The notes beneath the pieces are model-generated. The model had not been told where the DNA came from and ran no database searches. It saw nothing but the letters and a program-made list of their open reading frames with translations. A stretch of DNA of 64,000 bases from an uncultured Agathobaculum sp. (GTDB lineage: Bacteria; Bacillota; Clostridia; Oscillospirales; Butyricicoccaceae): assembly GCF_944384765.1 (NCBI RefSeq), contig NZ_CALWUM010000008.1, forward strand, positions 1-64,000. The letters are read 5' to 3'. The position numbers were made by a program, and so were the translations under genes. How positions within the stretch are numbered: the stretch's first letter is position 1; every line of letters starts with the position of its first letter. Below, piece after piece: positions 22,276 to 30,828 of this stretch.

Positions 22276-24621
22276 ATGGACAAGCAAAAAACAAAACGGG
22301 CTGCGCCCCAGCTGGCCGGCAGAGCGGCGGCGCGCCTGATGCAGCTTTGGAAAGAAGAACATCTGCACACGCTGATGCAGGGTGTGCAGCGGTTTGTGCT
22401 GTGCGCGGTGCTGGCACGCGGTACGGTGCTCGGCGGCTACGCGCCGTTTGGCCTGGCGATGGCCGCGGCGCTGATGGCGCGGGGCGCGGGCCTGTCCGCG
22501 GTCGGCGGGCTGATCTGCGGGGTGATGCTGCTGGGAGACGGGCTCAAAAGCGGCGTATATGTGGCCGCGGGCCTGCTCGTGCTGTGCGTAATGAGCGTGT
22601 GCGCGGGCCTGCGCGTGGTGACCGCGCGGTGGTTTGCACCTGCGGTCGCCGCGCTGGCGGGCGCGGCGTGCACCTTTGTGTTCCTGCCCGTTGGGCCGGC
22701 GCTCCGGGCGTCGGACGTGCTGACCTTTGCCGCTGTGCAGGGGCTGACGTTTGGCGCGTGCCGGGTGTACGGCGTCGCGCTCGCCCCGCCGCGGGACGAG
22801 AACGACTGGAAACGGCCGGCGACTCTGCTCGCGCTTGCCGCGACCGTGCTGCTCTCGCTGTCCGACCTCGACCTGTTCGGCCTGCTTGCGCCGGCGCGCG
22901 TGTTCGCGCTGCTGCTGGTGCTGGCAGCGGCCTACCTGGGCGGGTCGGCGGCCGGAGCGGCGGCGGGTGTGGCATTCGGCGCGGCGATGGATTTGTGCGT
23001 GGGCAGCGGCGCATTGTTCACCTGCTGCTACGGGCTGTGTGCGCTGGTCGCGGGCCTGTTCCGGGACAATGGCCGTGGGTGGTTTGCGGTGTGCGCCTTT
23101 GCCGCAGGGCTGTGCGCCGCCATGCTCGGGGTGGAGCATCCGCTGTTCGTGCCGCTCATCCTCGAACTGGTCTGCGCGGTGGCGCTGTTTGCCGCGCTGC
23201 CGCCCGTGGTGTGGAATGCGATCCGGCAGAGCCTGCTGCCCGAAACGCTGATGGGCGAGGCCGCGCGCAGTAACGTGCGCCGCACAGCGGGTAAGTGCGC
23301 GACCGAGGCGGCACAGGCGTTTTACGAGCTCTACCTTTCTATGCTGAACGGCATCAGCGAGGGCAAGGGCGTGGGCGATCAGAACGTGCGCGTGGTGTTT
23401 GACCGTGCGAGCGACCGGGTGTGCCGCCACTGTGTGCTGTGCGCTCAGTGCTGGCAGCGCGATTACATCACCACGCTGGCTGCGCTCAATGATGTGACCC
23501 AGCCCATGCTGCGGCGCGGCCGCGCAGAGCTGAGCGATTTCCCCTATCACTTCGCCTCGCGCTGTGTGCATCTGCCCGAGCTGATGCGCGCAATCAACAG
23601 CGCGCTGTTTGCGCTGCGCGAGCGCCAGAGCCTTCGGCGTCAGCAGGAGGAAAACCAGTCGCTGCTCGCGCGGCAGTACGCGGGCATCACAGACATCCTG
23701 CGGCAGCTCGGCGCGGAGGTGACGCGCGACGTGACCGCCCAGCCCATGATGGAGCGGCAGGTGCGGCGGTATGCGTCCGCCTTCGGCTGGATCGACCAGG
23801 TCTGTGTGGTGCGTGACGCACAGGGACGGCTGGTGATCGAGCTGTATGGCGAGGGGATCGGCGATATTCAGCAGCAGGGCGAGGGATTTTCCGCCGGGCT
23901 GGGCGCGCTGCTGGGCGTCGCACTGACCCGCCCCAAGCGCGTGGAGGACGGGGACAAGGTGTATCTGGAGATGCGTGAGCGCGCACCCTTTCGTGCGGTT
24001 GTCGGCATCGGGCGGCAGCAGAAGGAGGACGCCGCGGTCTCGGGCGACACGGGCTGCTACTTCCTGACTGACGCGGGCGTCGCCTGCCTGCTGCTGGCGG
24101 ACGGCATGGGTACGGGCGCCGCCGCCGCGCAGGACAGCCGTGTGCTCGTGACCTCGCTCGAGCGGTTTTTGCGCGCAGGCATCACAATCGCGGATGCGCT
24201 GCGGGCGGTTTCACCCGCGCTGCGCCTGCGCTCGGACGGCACGCGGTTTACCACCCTGGATGCGTTCACGCTCGACCTGTTTACCGGCCGGGCGGAAAGC
24301 CTTAAGTGCGGTGCGGCACCCTCCTATCTGCGCCAAGGCGGGCAGTGGACTATCCTGCGCAGCAAAACCCTGCCCATCGGCCTGTCAGAGGAGGAAAAGC
24401 CCGGCGAGCCGGTGCCGCTGCGGTTTGGACATGGGGATTTGTTCATCATGCTGTCCGACGGCATATCGGACGGGATGGAGGACGGCTGGGTGCGCGAAAC
24501 GCTGCTGGCGCATGCAGGCGACAGCCCCAAGGAGCTTGCCGCGCGGCTGGTAACCGAGGCCAAAGGCCGCGGGCACGATGACGACCGCACGGCGCTTGTG
24601 ATGCGCATTGAAAAGCGATAG
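22276..24621 (+). CDS. spoIIE: Stage II sporulation protein E (serine phosphatase)
   Basis: A 781-residue membrane phosphatase that dephosphorylates the anti-anti-sigma factor SpoIIAA and so activates the forespore sigma factor F. The first ~330 residues are hydrophobic, with about ten membrane segments. A central cysteine-containing region (SDRVCRHCVLCAQCWQRDY) leads into a C-terminal PPM phosphatase domain with LLLADGMGTGAAAAQDSR, LFIMLSDGISDGMEDGW and HDDDRTALVM. Length and layout match the family. The ATG at 22276 follows GGAGG. It shows that the organism has a sporulation programme. Confidence 0.94.
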   Translation: MDKQKTKRAAPQLAGRAAARLMQLWKEEHLHTLMQGVQRFVLCAVLARGTVLGGYAPFGLAMAAALMARGAGLSAVGGLICGVMLLGDGLKSGVYVAAGLLVLCVMSVCAGLRVVTARWFAPAVAALAGAACTFVFLPVGPALRASDVLTFAAVQGLTFGACRVYGVALAPPRDENDWKRPATLLALAATVLLSLSDLDLFGLLAPARVFALLLVLAAAYLGGSAAGAAAGVAFGAAMDLCVGSGALFTCCYGLCALVAGLFRDNGRGWFAVCAFAAGLCAAMLGVEHPLFVPLILELVCAVALFAALPPVVWNAIRQSLLPETLMGEAARSNVRRTAGKCATEAAQAFYELYLSMLNGISEGKGVGDQNVRVVFDRASDRVCRHCVLCAQCWQRDYITTLAALNDVTQPMLRRGRAELSDFPYHFASRCVHLPELMRAINSALFALRERQSLRRQQEENQSLLARQYAGITDILRQLGAEVTRDVTAQPMMERQVRRYASAFGWIDQVCVVRDAQGRLVIELYGEGIGDIQQQGEGFSAGLGALLGVALTRPKRVEDGDKVYLEMRERAPFRAVVGIGRQQKEDAAVSGDTGCYFLTDAGVACLLLADGMGTGAAAAQDSRVLVTSLERFLRAGITIADALRAVSPALRLRSDGTRFTTLDAFTLDLFTGRAESLKCGAAPSYLRQGGQWTILRSKTLPIGLSEEEKPGEPVPLRFGHGDLFIMLSDGISDGMEDGWVRETLLAHAGDSPKELAARLVTEAKGRGHDDDRTALVMRIEKR

Positions 24622-24692
24622 CGGCAGTATGCGCGCTGCCCTGCGGTTTTGGACAGGTAGTTTTGCACAAATAAACGGCAAACAATGGATTT

Positions 24693-24733
24693 CGGCCTTC
24701 TCCGGCTGGGGAAGGCCGTTCTTTTTGCGTTTT
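24693..24733 (+). terminator. Terminator downstream of spoIIE
   Basis: CGGCCTTC (24693-24700) pairs with GAAGGCCG (24711-24718), followed by TTCTTTTTGCGTTTTT. Confidence 0.78.
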
Positions 24734-24965
24734 TGCACAGTCTGCCGGGGGAATGTCCTTTACTTCACGAACATTTCTGGTATAATAAATGCGGAAATTA
24801 TTATGCTGATAGCGCATTCTCAATCCGAAGGGCGGCATGATTTTGGTGAGTTTTCAGCTTTTCTTCCTGCCCTCCGGCGTGCTATAATGGGGAGAAATTG
24901 TTAGAGAATTGTTTATGCCGTCCTGCGGGGCGGGTTGAAAAATATGGAGCAAATGGGGAACTTGC
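24734..24965 (+). promoter_or_regulatory. Upstream region of fabF with two -10 boxes
   Basis: Two consensus TATAAT boxes occur at 24781-24786 and 24883-24888, each with only a weak -35 at the proper distance. No gene is supported here; a 98-codon frame over 24608-24904 has no ribosome binding site and no recognisable content. Confidence 0.5.
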
Positions 24966-26201
24966 ATGAAAGAGAAAACTTTGGTCATAACAGGTATGGG
25001 GGCGGTCACGCCGGTCGGCATCGGCGTGGACAACTATTGGCAGGCGCTGATCAGCGGCCGGTGCGGTATCGGCCGGATCACGCGGTTTGACGCATCCGCC
25101 CTGCCGGTGCAGATTGCGGCCGAGCTCAAGGACTTTGAGCCGACCGACTTCATGCCTAAAACGCTTGCGCGCACGATGGACCCGTTCATGCAGTTCGCGT
25201 TTGCCGCAGCGGAGGAGGCGCTGGCGGACAGCGGCCTTGCGATCCAAACCGAGTCCGACCGTGTCGGCATCGTGATGGGTACGGCGATGGACGGCGTGAC
25301 CACAGTCGCAAACACCCAGGCCGCGTTTGACGCAGGCCACCGCGTGGGCCCGCGCTTTGTGCCAATGACCATCGGCAACATCGCCGCGGCGCAGATCGCG
25401 ATCGCCCACGGCATCCACGGCCCGAGCCTGACGCTCAACACGGCCTGCTCGGCAGGCGGCGACGCGATGATGACCGCGGCCATGCTGCTGTGCGCGGGCG
25501 AGGCGGAAGCCATCCTGGCAGTCGGCGGCGAGAGCATTCTGTGCCCGATCGTGGTTTCCGGGCTGGCGCAGGCGAAGGCGCTGTCCCGCCGCAACGATGA
25601 CCCGGAACACGCCTGCCGGCCGTTTGACCTGGACCGGGACGGCTTTGTCATCGGCGAGGGCGGCGGCGCGCTCGTCATCGAGACCGAGGAGCACGCGCTG
25701 GCGCGCGGCGCAAAGATCCACGCAGTGCTCGCTGGCTGGGCCAATACCTCGGACGCACACCATGTCACCGCGCCCTGTCCGGACGGGGCGGGTGCCGCGG
25801 CCTGCATGAAGCGGGCGCTCGCGCGCGCGGATATGCAGCCGTCCGACATTGGATACATCAATGCACACGGCACATCCACGATGCTCGGCGACAAGGCCGA
25901 GACGCTTGCCATCAAGGCGGTGTTCGGCGGACGCGAATCCGCGCCCCCGATTTCCGCGACCAAGTCCGCAACCGGCCACCTGATGGGCGCGGGCGGGCTG
26001 ACCGAATCCATTGCCTGCATCAAGGCGATCCAGGACGGCATCCTGCCGCCCACCCTGCATCTTACCACGCCTGACCCGGAGTGTGATCTTGACTTTGTGC
26101 CGAATACGGCGCGCCGCGTGCAGATCGACGCGGCCATGTCCAACTCGCTCGGTTTTGGCGGCCAGAACTCCAGCATTATCCTTTCCCGTTACCAGAAATG
26201 A
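24966..26201 (+). CDS. fabF: Beta-ketoacyl-ACP synthase II-type ketosynthase
   Basis: A 411-residue thiolase-fold condensing enzyme. The catalytic triad is intact: Cys161 in NTACSAGGDAMM, His301 in NAHGTSTMLGD, and His338 in KSATGHLMGAGG. It joins malonyl-ACP to an acyl primer. The gene is not inside a fab operon; it is followed by a ligase, a redox module and a phosphopantetheinyl transferase. It may therefore be a second, specialised KAS rather than the housekeeping enzyme; some residues next to the active sites deviate from the usual FabF (for example STML in place of STPL). The stop overlaps the region of the next start. Confidence 0.88.
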   Translation: MKEKTLVITGMGAVTPVGIGVDNYWQALISGRCGIGRITRFDASALPVQIAAELKDFEPTDFMPKTLARTMDPFMQFAFAAAEEALADSGLAIQTESDRVGIVMGTAMDGVTTVANTQAAFDAGHRVGPRFVPMTIGNIAAAQIAIAHGIHGPSLTLNTACSAGGDAMMTAAMLLCAGEAEAILAVGGESILCPIVVSGLAQAKALSRRNDDPEHACRPFDLDRDGFVIGEGGGALVIETEEHALARGAKIHAVLAGWANTSDAHHVTAPCPDGAGAAACMKRALARADMQPSDIGYINAHGTSTMLGDKAETLAIKAVFGGRESAPPISATKSATGHLMGAGGLTESIACIKAIQDGILPPTLHLTTPDPECDLDFVPNTARRVQIDAAMSNSLGFGGQNSSIILSRYQK

Positions 26202-26212
26202 GGCGACTTCCC

Positions 26213-27838
26213 ATGCAACACGAATACACCTATGACGTTACCATGTTCCGCGATACGTTTGAAACGCGCTTTACCTATTTGAACGGATTTTTGCGCAATG
26301 TGTCGCGCTTTGGCACGCGCCCTGCGCTGCATGACCCGCTTTCCGGCCGGCGCTGGACCTATCGGGAGCTCAACGCCGAAGCCAACCGCCTGGCGCATGC
26401 CCTGCGTGCGGACGGCGTGGGCAAAAATGACGTGGTGATGTTCGCGCTGCTCAACTCGCCCGAATTTGTGTTCTGCTATCTGGCGGCGCACAAGATCGGC
26501 GCGATCGCTTGCCCGGTCAACTACCGGCAGGGCGCGGGCGAGATCGCGCTGATGATCGACGACAGCTGCCCGAAGGCGTTTTTCTACGACGCGGAGTTCG
26601 GCGCACTGTCCGGCGAGGCGCTCGAGCTTGCCGGACACCGGCCGCAGCGTGTGGTGGTGGTTGGCGCAGCGGACGGCACGGCGGTGCCGGACGGCCATGT
26701 GCTGTATGAGGACTATGTGTTCGAACAGCCGGAAAACGATCCACCGATCGATTTTGACCCGCATATTTACGACGAAACCACCCGGCTCTACACCTCGGGC
26801 ACGACCAACCGGCCCAAGGGTGTGCCGATCAACAATATTAACGAGGTGCTTTCCGCGCATGATGTGATGATGCACTTCCCGCTCGGGCCCCTCGACCGCA
26901 CGATGAACATGACCCCGTGGTTCCATCGCGGCGGTATCCACTCGGGCGGCCCGTGCCCGACGCTGTACGCGGGCGGCGAGGTGGTCATTCTGCGCGATTT
27001 CGCGCCGCGGCGCTGCCTGGAATACGCAGAGAAGTATCGGATTTCTTTCCTGATCGGCGTGCCGACCATCATCGCCATGCTGGCCCGCACGCAGGAGCGC
27101 ACCCCGTCCGACCTGTCCGCGCTGCGCGGCATTGTCACCATGGGCGCGCCGTTTGAAAAGGCCGCGTGCGAAAAGTATATGCAGCTGTTGACGCCCAATA
27201 TCTTTAACGGCTACGGCACGACCGAGACCTTCTGGAACACCTTCCTGCGCCCGTTCGACCTGCCGGATATGGCGGGTTCGGCCGGCCGCTCGTGCACGGA
27301 CGATGATGTGCGTCTGGTCCGCCTGAGTGCGGACGGCACACACGCTGAGCCGGACGAGACCGTTCCGCGCGACGGCGAGACCCAGGGCGAGATCATCATT
27401 TCCTCCCCGGCAAAGAGCGCGTTCTGCTATTTTAACAACGAGGAAATGACCCAAAAGAAGTTCTATAAGGGCTGGCTGTACACGGGCGACGTGGGTACCT
27501 GGGACGAAAACGAGTTCGTCACAGTCTGCGGCCGCAAGGACGACATGATTGTGTCCGCGGGCGAGAATATTTACCCGGCCCAGATCGAGGCCGTGCTCAA
27601 CGAGCACCCCAAGGTGGCCGAGAGTGCGGTCATCGGTGTGCCGGATAAGCTGCGCGGCGAGGTCGTGGCGGCTTATGTCATCCCGTCCGACCGCAGCCTG
27701 ACCGTGGACGAGCTCAAGGATTACTGCACGCATCATCCCATGCTCAGTTCATACAAATGGCCGCGCGAATATCATCTGGTAGACGAGCTGCCGCATACCG
27801 CGACCGGCAAGCTGATGCACTACAAGCTGCGCGGCTGA
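26213..27838 (+). CDS. AMP-forming acyl-CoA/acyl-ACP ligase (ANL superfamily)
   Basis: A 541-residue adenylate-forming enzyme. Motifs in order: the phosphate loop LYTSGTTNRPKGV (Asn replaces the usual Gly), NGYGTTE, YTGD, GRKDDMIVSAGENIYPAQIE, and the C-terminal catalytic lysine in TATGKLMHYK. It activates a carboxylic acid as an acyl-adenylate and passes it to CoA or a carrier protein; the substrate is not predictable. The start is placed at 26213 because GAGG (26200-26203) is 9 nt upstream; an alternative ATG at 26198, overlapping the fabF stop, lacks a ribosome binding site. It follows fabF in the same operon. Confidence 0.87.
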   Translation: MQHEYTYDVTMFRDTFETRFTYLNGFLRNVSRFGTRPALHDPLSGRRWTYRELNAEANRLAHALRADGVGKNDVVMFALLNSPEFVFCYLAAHKIGAIACPVNYRQGAGEIALMIDDSCPKAFFYDAEFGALSGEALELAGHRPQRVVVVGAADGTAVPDGHVLYEDYVFEQPENDPPIDFDPHIYDETTRLYTSGTTNRPKGVPINNINEVLSAHDVMMHFPLGPLDRTMNMTPWFHRGGIHSGGPCPTLYAGGEVVILRDFAPRRCLEYAEKYRISFLIGVPTIIAMLARTQERTPSDLSALRGIVTMGAPFEKAACEKYMQLLTPNIFNGYGTTETFWNTFLRPFDLPDMAGSAGRSCTDDDVRLVRLSADGTHAEPDETVPRDGETQGEIIISSPAKSAFCYFNNEEMTQKKFYKGWLYTGDVGTWDENEFVTVCGRKDDMIVSAGENIYPAQIEAVLNEHPKVAESAVIGVPDKLRGEVVAAYVIPSDRSLTVDELKDYCTHHPMLSSYKWPREYHLVDELPHTATGKLMHYKLRG

Positions 27839-27864
27839 GGCCGGACACGATACAGGAGGAATTG

Positions 27865-28464
27865 ATGATGAAACCGACACGCTTTGCGCGCGCCGCCGCG
27901 GCGCTCGCCTGCCTGCTGCTGCTCGGCGCCTGCGCTCCGGCAGAGGACAGCAGCGCAGCAGCACCGTCCGCCGGGCAGGACGCCGGACAGCAAACCGATG
28001 CGCAGGACGGCGTGCTGAGCGCGTTTTCCACCACCGATCTGGACGGCAATCCGGCCGACCAGTCCATCCTCGCGGACTACGATTTGACTATGGTCAACGT
28101 GTGGGCGACCTATTGTGGCCCGTGCATCAGTGAAATGCCCGATCTGGGCGCGCTTGCCGCCGAATACGCGGACAAGGGCGTGCAGATCGTCGGCCTGGTG
28201 TCCGACGCGATGAATGCGGACGGCTCGATCAGCGACAGCCAGGTCGAGACTGCAAAGCAGATTGTTGCGGAGACCGGCGCGGATTACACGCACCTGCTGC
28301 CCTCTGCGGATCTGTATGGTGTGCTCGGCCAGATTTATGCAGTGCCAACCACGTTCTTTGTCGACAGCGAAGGCGTGCAGGTAGGGCAGGCGGTCATGGC
28401 CGCACAGAGCAAGGAGAAATGGACCGAGACCATTGACAGCATGCTCGCGGAGGTGCAGGCGTGA
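27865..28464 (+). CDS. Thioredoxin-like (TlpA/ResA-type) lipoprotein
   Basis: A 199-residue exported protein. The signal peptide ends in the lipobox LLGAC, so Cys23 should be lipidated. An alanine/glutamine-rich linker leads to a thioredoxin fold with WATYCGPCISEMP (CGPC at ~84-87) and the cis-proline IYAVPTTFFVD. It would reduce or exchange disulfides outside the membrane. Two start codons lie in tandem (27865 and 27868) after AGGAGGA. The stop overlaps the GTG of the next small gene. With the two genes that follow it forms a membrane redox module. Confidence 0.9.
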   Translation: MMKPTRFARAAAALACLLLLGACAPAEDSSAAAPSAGQDAGQQTDAQDGVLSAFSTTDLDGNPADQSILADYDLTMVNVWATYCGPCISEMPDLGALAAEYADKGVQIVGLVSDAMNADGSISDSQVETAKQIVAETGADYTHLLPSADLYGVLGQIYAVPTTFFVDSEGVQVGQAVMAAQSKEKWTETIDSMLAEVQA

Positions 28465-28607
28465 CCTTCCTCAAACGCAACCGCGCCGCCGCTGTGCTGC
28501 TGGTGCTGGCGGCGGTGTGCCTTGCGCTGGGGGTATGGCGCGGGGAGACCGAAACCGTGTTTCGCAAGGCGGTCAATATCTGTATGGAGTGTATCGGCCT
28601 TGGGTAA
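28461..28607 (+). CDS. CD1871A-like small CXXC membrane protein
   Basis: A 48-residue protein with a short basic N-terminus, one hydrophobic segment (~10-25) and the C-terminal signature FRKAVNICMECIGLG. The CxxC near the C-terminus and the overall form match the CD1871A family of clostridial CXXC proteins. The start is GTG at 28461, overlapping the lipoprotein stop (GTGA). It is followed at once by a membrane polyferredoxin, the usual neighbour of this family as I remember it. It may anchor or relay electrons between the two; the function is not known. Confidence 0.8.
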   Translation: MTFLKRNRAAAVLLVLAAVCLALGVWRGETETVFRKAVNICMECIGLG

Positions 28608-29487
28608 GCTCAAACGACATGCGCGCACCGTGGTGCAGCTTGCTTTTGCCGCGCTGACCAACGGCTATGCCGCCGGGTTTGCGCAGGGCAGGATTTACAG
28701 GGGCGCGGGCAAGTTTGTGTGTGTGCCCGGCCTGAACTGCTATTCCTGCCCGGGCGCGGTCGGCTCCTGTCCGATCGGCTCGCTGCAGGCGGTGATCACC
28801 AGCCGTGAACACAAGTTTACATTTTATGTGCTGGGGTTTCTGCTGCTGTTTGGAGCGTTGTTCGGCCGTCTGGTCTGCGGCTGGCTGTGCCCGTTCGGCC
28901 TGGTGCAGGACCTGCTGCACAAGATCCCCTTTGTCAAAAAACTGCGGTGCCTGCCCGGCGAACGGGTGCTGCGGTATCTGCGATATGTGGTGCTCGCCGG
29001 CTTTGTTATCATCCTGCCGCTGACCGTGCTGGACATCGTCGGGCAGGGACAGCCGTGGTTCTGCAAGTACATCTGCCCGTCAGGCACGCTGTTTGCGGGC
29101 ATCCCGCTGATCGCTGCCAATCCGCCGCTGCGCGCGGCGCTCGGGTGGCTGTTCACCTGGAAAGCCGCGATCCTCGTGCTGCTTGTGCTGCTGAGCGTGG
29201 TGATCTGGCGGCCGTTCTGCCGGTATCTGTGCCCGCTCGGCGCGATTTACGGGCTGTTTAACCCGGTTGCGGTTTATCGCTTGCGCATTGATGAGGACAA
29301 GTGCACCACCTGCGGCACGTGTCAGGCAGCCTGCAAGATGGACATTCCGGTTTATCAGACGCCCAACAGCCCGGATTGTGTGCGCTGTGGGGCGTGCAAG
29401 CGCGCCTGTCCGCACGGCGCGATCGGCACGGCGAATGCCTGCGGGGGCGCTGCGCGCCGGCAGGCAGCACAGCAGCCGCGCGAATAA
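28600..29487 (+). CDS. Membrane-bound 4Fe-4S polyferredoxin (NapH/YccM-like)
   Basis: A 295-residue protein with four to five membrane helices and repeated cysteine motifs: NCYSCPGAVGSCPIGSLQ, CGWLCPFG, CKYICPSG, CRYLCPLGAIYG, and a C-terminal ferredoxin pair CTTCGTCQAACKMDIP and CVRCGACKRACPHG. It should carry electrons across or along the membrane, most plausibly to the extracellular thioredoxin-like lipoprotein. The start is taken as TTG at 28600, overlapping the CXXC gene, with GGAG 10 nt upstream; no ATG occurs in frame before the first motifs. Confidence 0.85.
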   Translation: MGKLKRHARTVVQLAFAALTNGYAAGFAQGRIYRGAGKFVCVPGLNCYSCPGAVGSCPIGSLQAVITSREHKFTFYVLGFLLLFGALFGRLVCGWLCPFGLVQDLLHKIPFVKKLRCLPGERVLRYLRYVVLAGFVIILPLTVLDIVGQGQPWFCKYICPSGTLFAGIPLIAANPPLRAALGWLFTWKAAILVLLVLLSVVIWRPFCRYLCPLGAIYGLFNPVAVYRLRIDEDKCTTCGTCQAACKMDIPVYQTPNSPDCVRCGACKRACPHGAIGTANACGGAARRQAAQQPRE

Positions 29488-29492
29488 GAGAA

Positions 29493-29522
29493 TTGTCAAA
29501 ACCGGCGAAGCTGTGATATAAT
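29493..29522 (+). promoter_or_regulatory. Promoter of the phosphopantetheinyl transferase gene
   Basis: -35 TTGTCA (29493-29498), 18-nt spacer, -10 TATAAT (29517-29522), placed between the polyferredoxin stop and the next start. Confidence 0.72.
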
Positions 29523-29561
29523 TAACGAAGTTGAATCGAGCTTGGATGAGGGGGAATTCCT

Positions 29562-30218
29562 TTGACCGCTGTATATGCCATCCCGGTATCCGCTGTCAAT
29601 CCGGATGACAGCGCATCGCGCGCACGGCTGTCGCGCGGCCGGCTGGAGCAGATCGACCGCCGCCGCGGCACGGCGCGCGCGCAAAGCTTTGCAGCCTCGC
29701 TGCTGCTGGAATATGCGGTCTCGCGGCATTATCCGTCCATTGTGCATCCGCTGCCGATTTCGATTGCAGAGGGCGGCAAGCCCTATCTGGTCAACGAGCC
29801 GGGCGTGCATTTCAGTCTGTCCCACTCGGCGGACTGGGCCGTGTGCGCAATCAGCGACCATCCGGTCGGTGTGGACATCGAGCGGTGCGAGCCCGGACGG
29901 CGGGACATCGCTGCGCGTTTCTTTCATAAGGATGAGGTGCGATACCTCAACACGCTTTTGCCCTCCATGCGGGAGGATGCGTTTTACAAGCTGTGGACGC
30001 TCAAGGAGAGCTTTGTCAAATCCACCGGCCGCGGCCTAGATCTGCCGCTGCGCAGTTTCCGGGTTGACATCCGCCGTATGCCGCCCCGCCTGGAGTGCGA
30101 CGAGATAGACGGCGCGTTTTCGCTCTTCCTGCCGGCCTTCTCTGATCCGGACTACCGTCTGGCCGTATGCGTGGAGCAGGCGGGGGCGGAGGAACCCACG
30201 CTGCACCTGCTTGGGTGA
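29562..30218 (+). CDS. 4'-phosphopantetheinyl transferase (Sfp type)
   Basis: A 218-residue pseudo-dimeric Sfp-type enzyme that moves phosphopantetheine from CoA to a carrier-protein serine. Signatures: VHFSLSHSADWAVCAIS, the Mg-binding VGVDIERCEP, and FYKLWTLKESFVKSTGRGL (W-K-E-xxx-K). The Sfp type, as opposed to AcpS, is usually linked to secondary metabolism or special carrier proteins. It starts at TTG (29562), with GAGGGGG upstream. No carrier-protein gene is present nearby. Confidence 0.9.
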   Translation: MTAVYAIPVSAVNPDDSASRARLSRGRLEQIDRRRGTARAQSFAASLLLEYAVSRHYPSIVHPLPISIAEGGKPYLVNEPGVHFSLSHSADWAVCAISDHPVGVDIERCEPGRRDIAARFFHKDEVRYLNTLLPSMREDAFYKLWTLKESFVKSTGRGLDLPLRSFRVDIRRMPPRLECDEIDGAFSLFLPAFSDPDYRLAVCVEQAGAEEPTLHLLG

Positions 30219-30240
30219 GCCGCTGACGAAAATCAAATAC

Positions 30241-30275
30241 CAAAGCCCTGGAACCATCGGTTCCGGGGCTTTGTG
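30241..30275. terminator. Hairpin terminator between convergent genes
   Basis: CAAAGCCCTGGAACC (30241-30255) pairs with GGTTCCGGGGCTTTG (30259-30273), one G-T pair, 3-nt loop. The T run is short, so efficiency is uncertain. Confidence 0.7.
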
Positions 30276-30293
30276 CATATCCGTGTATGTAGT

Positions 30294-30635
30294 TTAATAT
30301 TGCGGCACACCGGCGAGTTTTTCCTGCCACAGTGCGAGCAGCGTGTCGATATCCGCGCGGAACTCCGCGTCGGTCTGGGTCTCCTTCTGCTGGAGTTCCT
30401 CGAGCACCTCAAACACAAAATCGCTGCCGTTTTTTGCCCAGTCGTGCTGCAACGCATAGTCGACACACGAGCCGGTCATCTGCGCGAACGCGAAGCGGTT
30501 GCGGCTGCCGCGCAGGTCGCAGGCGGCGCGCAGTAGGATGCGTCCGGTCTGGGTATTGCGGATCTGATATACGCCGCCCTGCTGCCGCCGCGCCTTGTAG
30601 GCTGCCGCGGCAGCGCGGCGCTGCTGCTGATCCAT
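30294..30635 (-). CDS. GIY-YIG nuclease-like family protein
   Basis: A 113-residue protein. After a basic N-terminus comes GVYQIRNTQTGRILLRAACDL, a degenerate GIY-YIG-type strand pair, then NRFAFAQMTGSCVDYALQHDW and SDFVFEVLEELQQKE. This pattern resembles a small GIY-YIG-like family common in Firmicutes, most members of which have no tested nuclease activity. The second YIG element is not obvious, so catalysis is doubtful. The ATG at 30635 follows AAAGGAG. Its promoter region carries an unusual three-fold repeat. Confidence 0.72.
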   Translation of the reverse strand: MDQQQRRAAAAAYKARRQQGGVYQIRNTQTGRILLRAACDLRGSRNRFAFAQMTGSCVDYALQHDWAKNGSDFVFEVLEELQQKETQTDAEFRADIDTLLALWQEKLAGVPQY

Positions 30636-30661
30636 CGGTTCATAACTCCTTTCGATAATAT

Positions 30662-30714
30662 TTACTAAATTACTAATTTACTAAAAGTATACGCAAAATA
30701 CAGTAGCCTGTCAA
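30662..30714 (-). promoter_or_regulatory. Consensus promoter with three TTACTAA repeats
   Basis: Minus-strand -35 TTGACA (30709-30714), 17 nt, -10 TATACT (30686-30691). TTACTAA (plus-strand reading) occurs three times at exactly 8-bp steps, starting at 30662, 30670 and 30678, and covers the predicted transcription start. The layout suggests a repressor-binding array. Confidence 0.75.
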
Positions 30715-30764
30715 CCCTGCCGCCCACAAGTGGTGGGGCGGCGGCTTTGTCACCACATTGCAAG

Positions 30765-30793
30765 TTGCAAATGGTGGGGCCATGTGATAAAAT
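30765..30793 (+). promoter_or_regulatory. dus promoter
   Basis: -35 TTGCAA (30765-30770), 17 nt, -10 TAAAAT (30788-30793). Confidence 0.65.
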
Positions 30794-30828
30794 AGACACC
30801 GTAAAATTTTGCACAGTGGGGGAGATTT

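Noticed and set aside
22039..23571. The DUF1015 reading frame extended upstream across spoIIE
   Set aside because: The frame stays open but the DUF1015 homology begins at the ATG at 22038, which has its own GGAGG and promoter; the extension is antisense to the spoIIE membrane domain.
24608..24904. A 98-codon plus-strand frame between spoIIE and fabF
   Set aside because: It starts inside spoIIE, crosses a terminator and two -10 boxes, has no ribosome binding site and no recognisable content.
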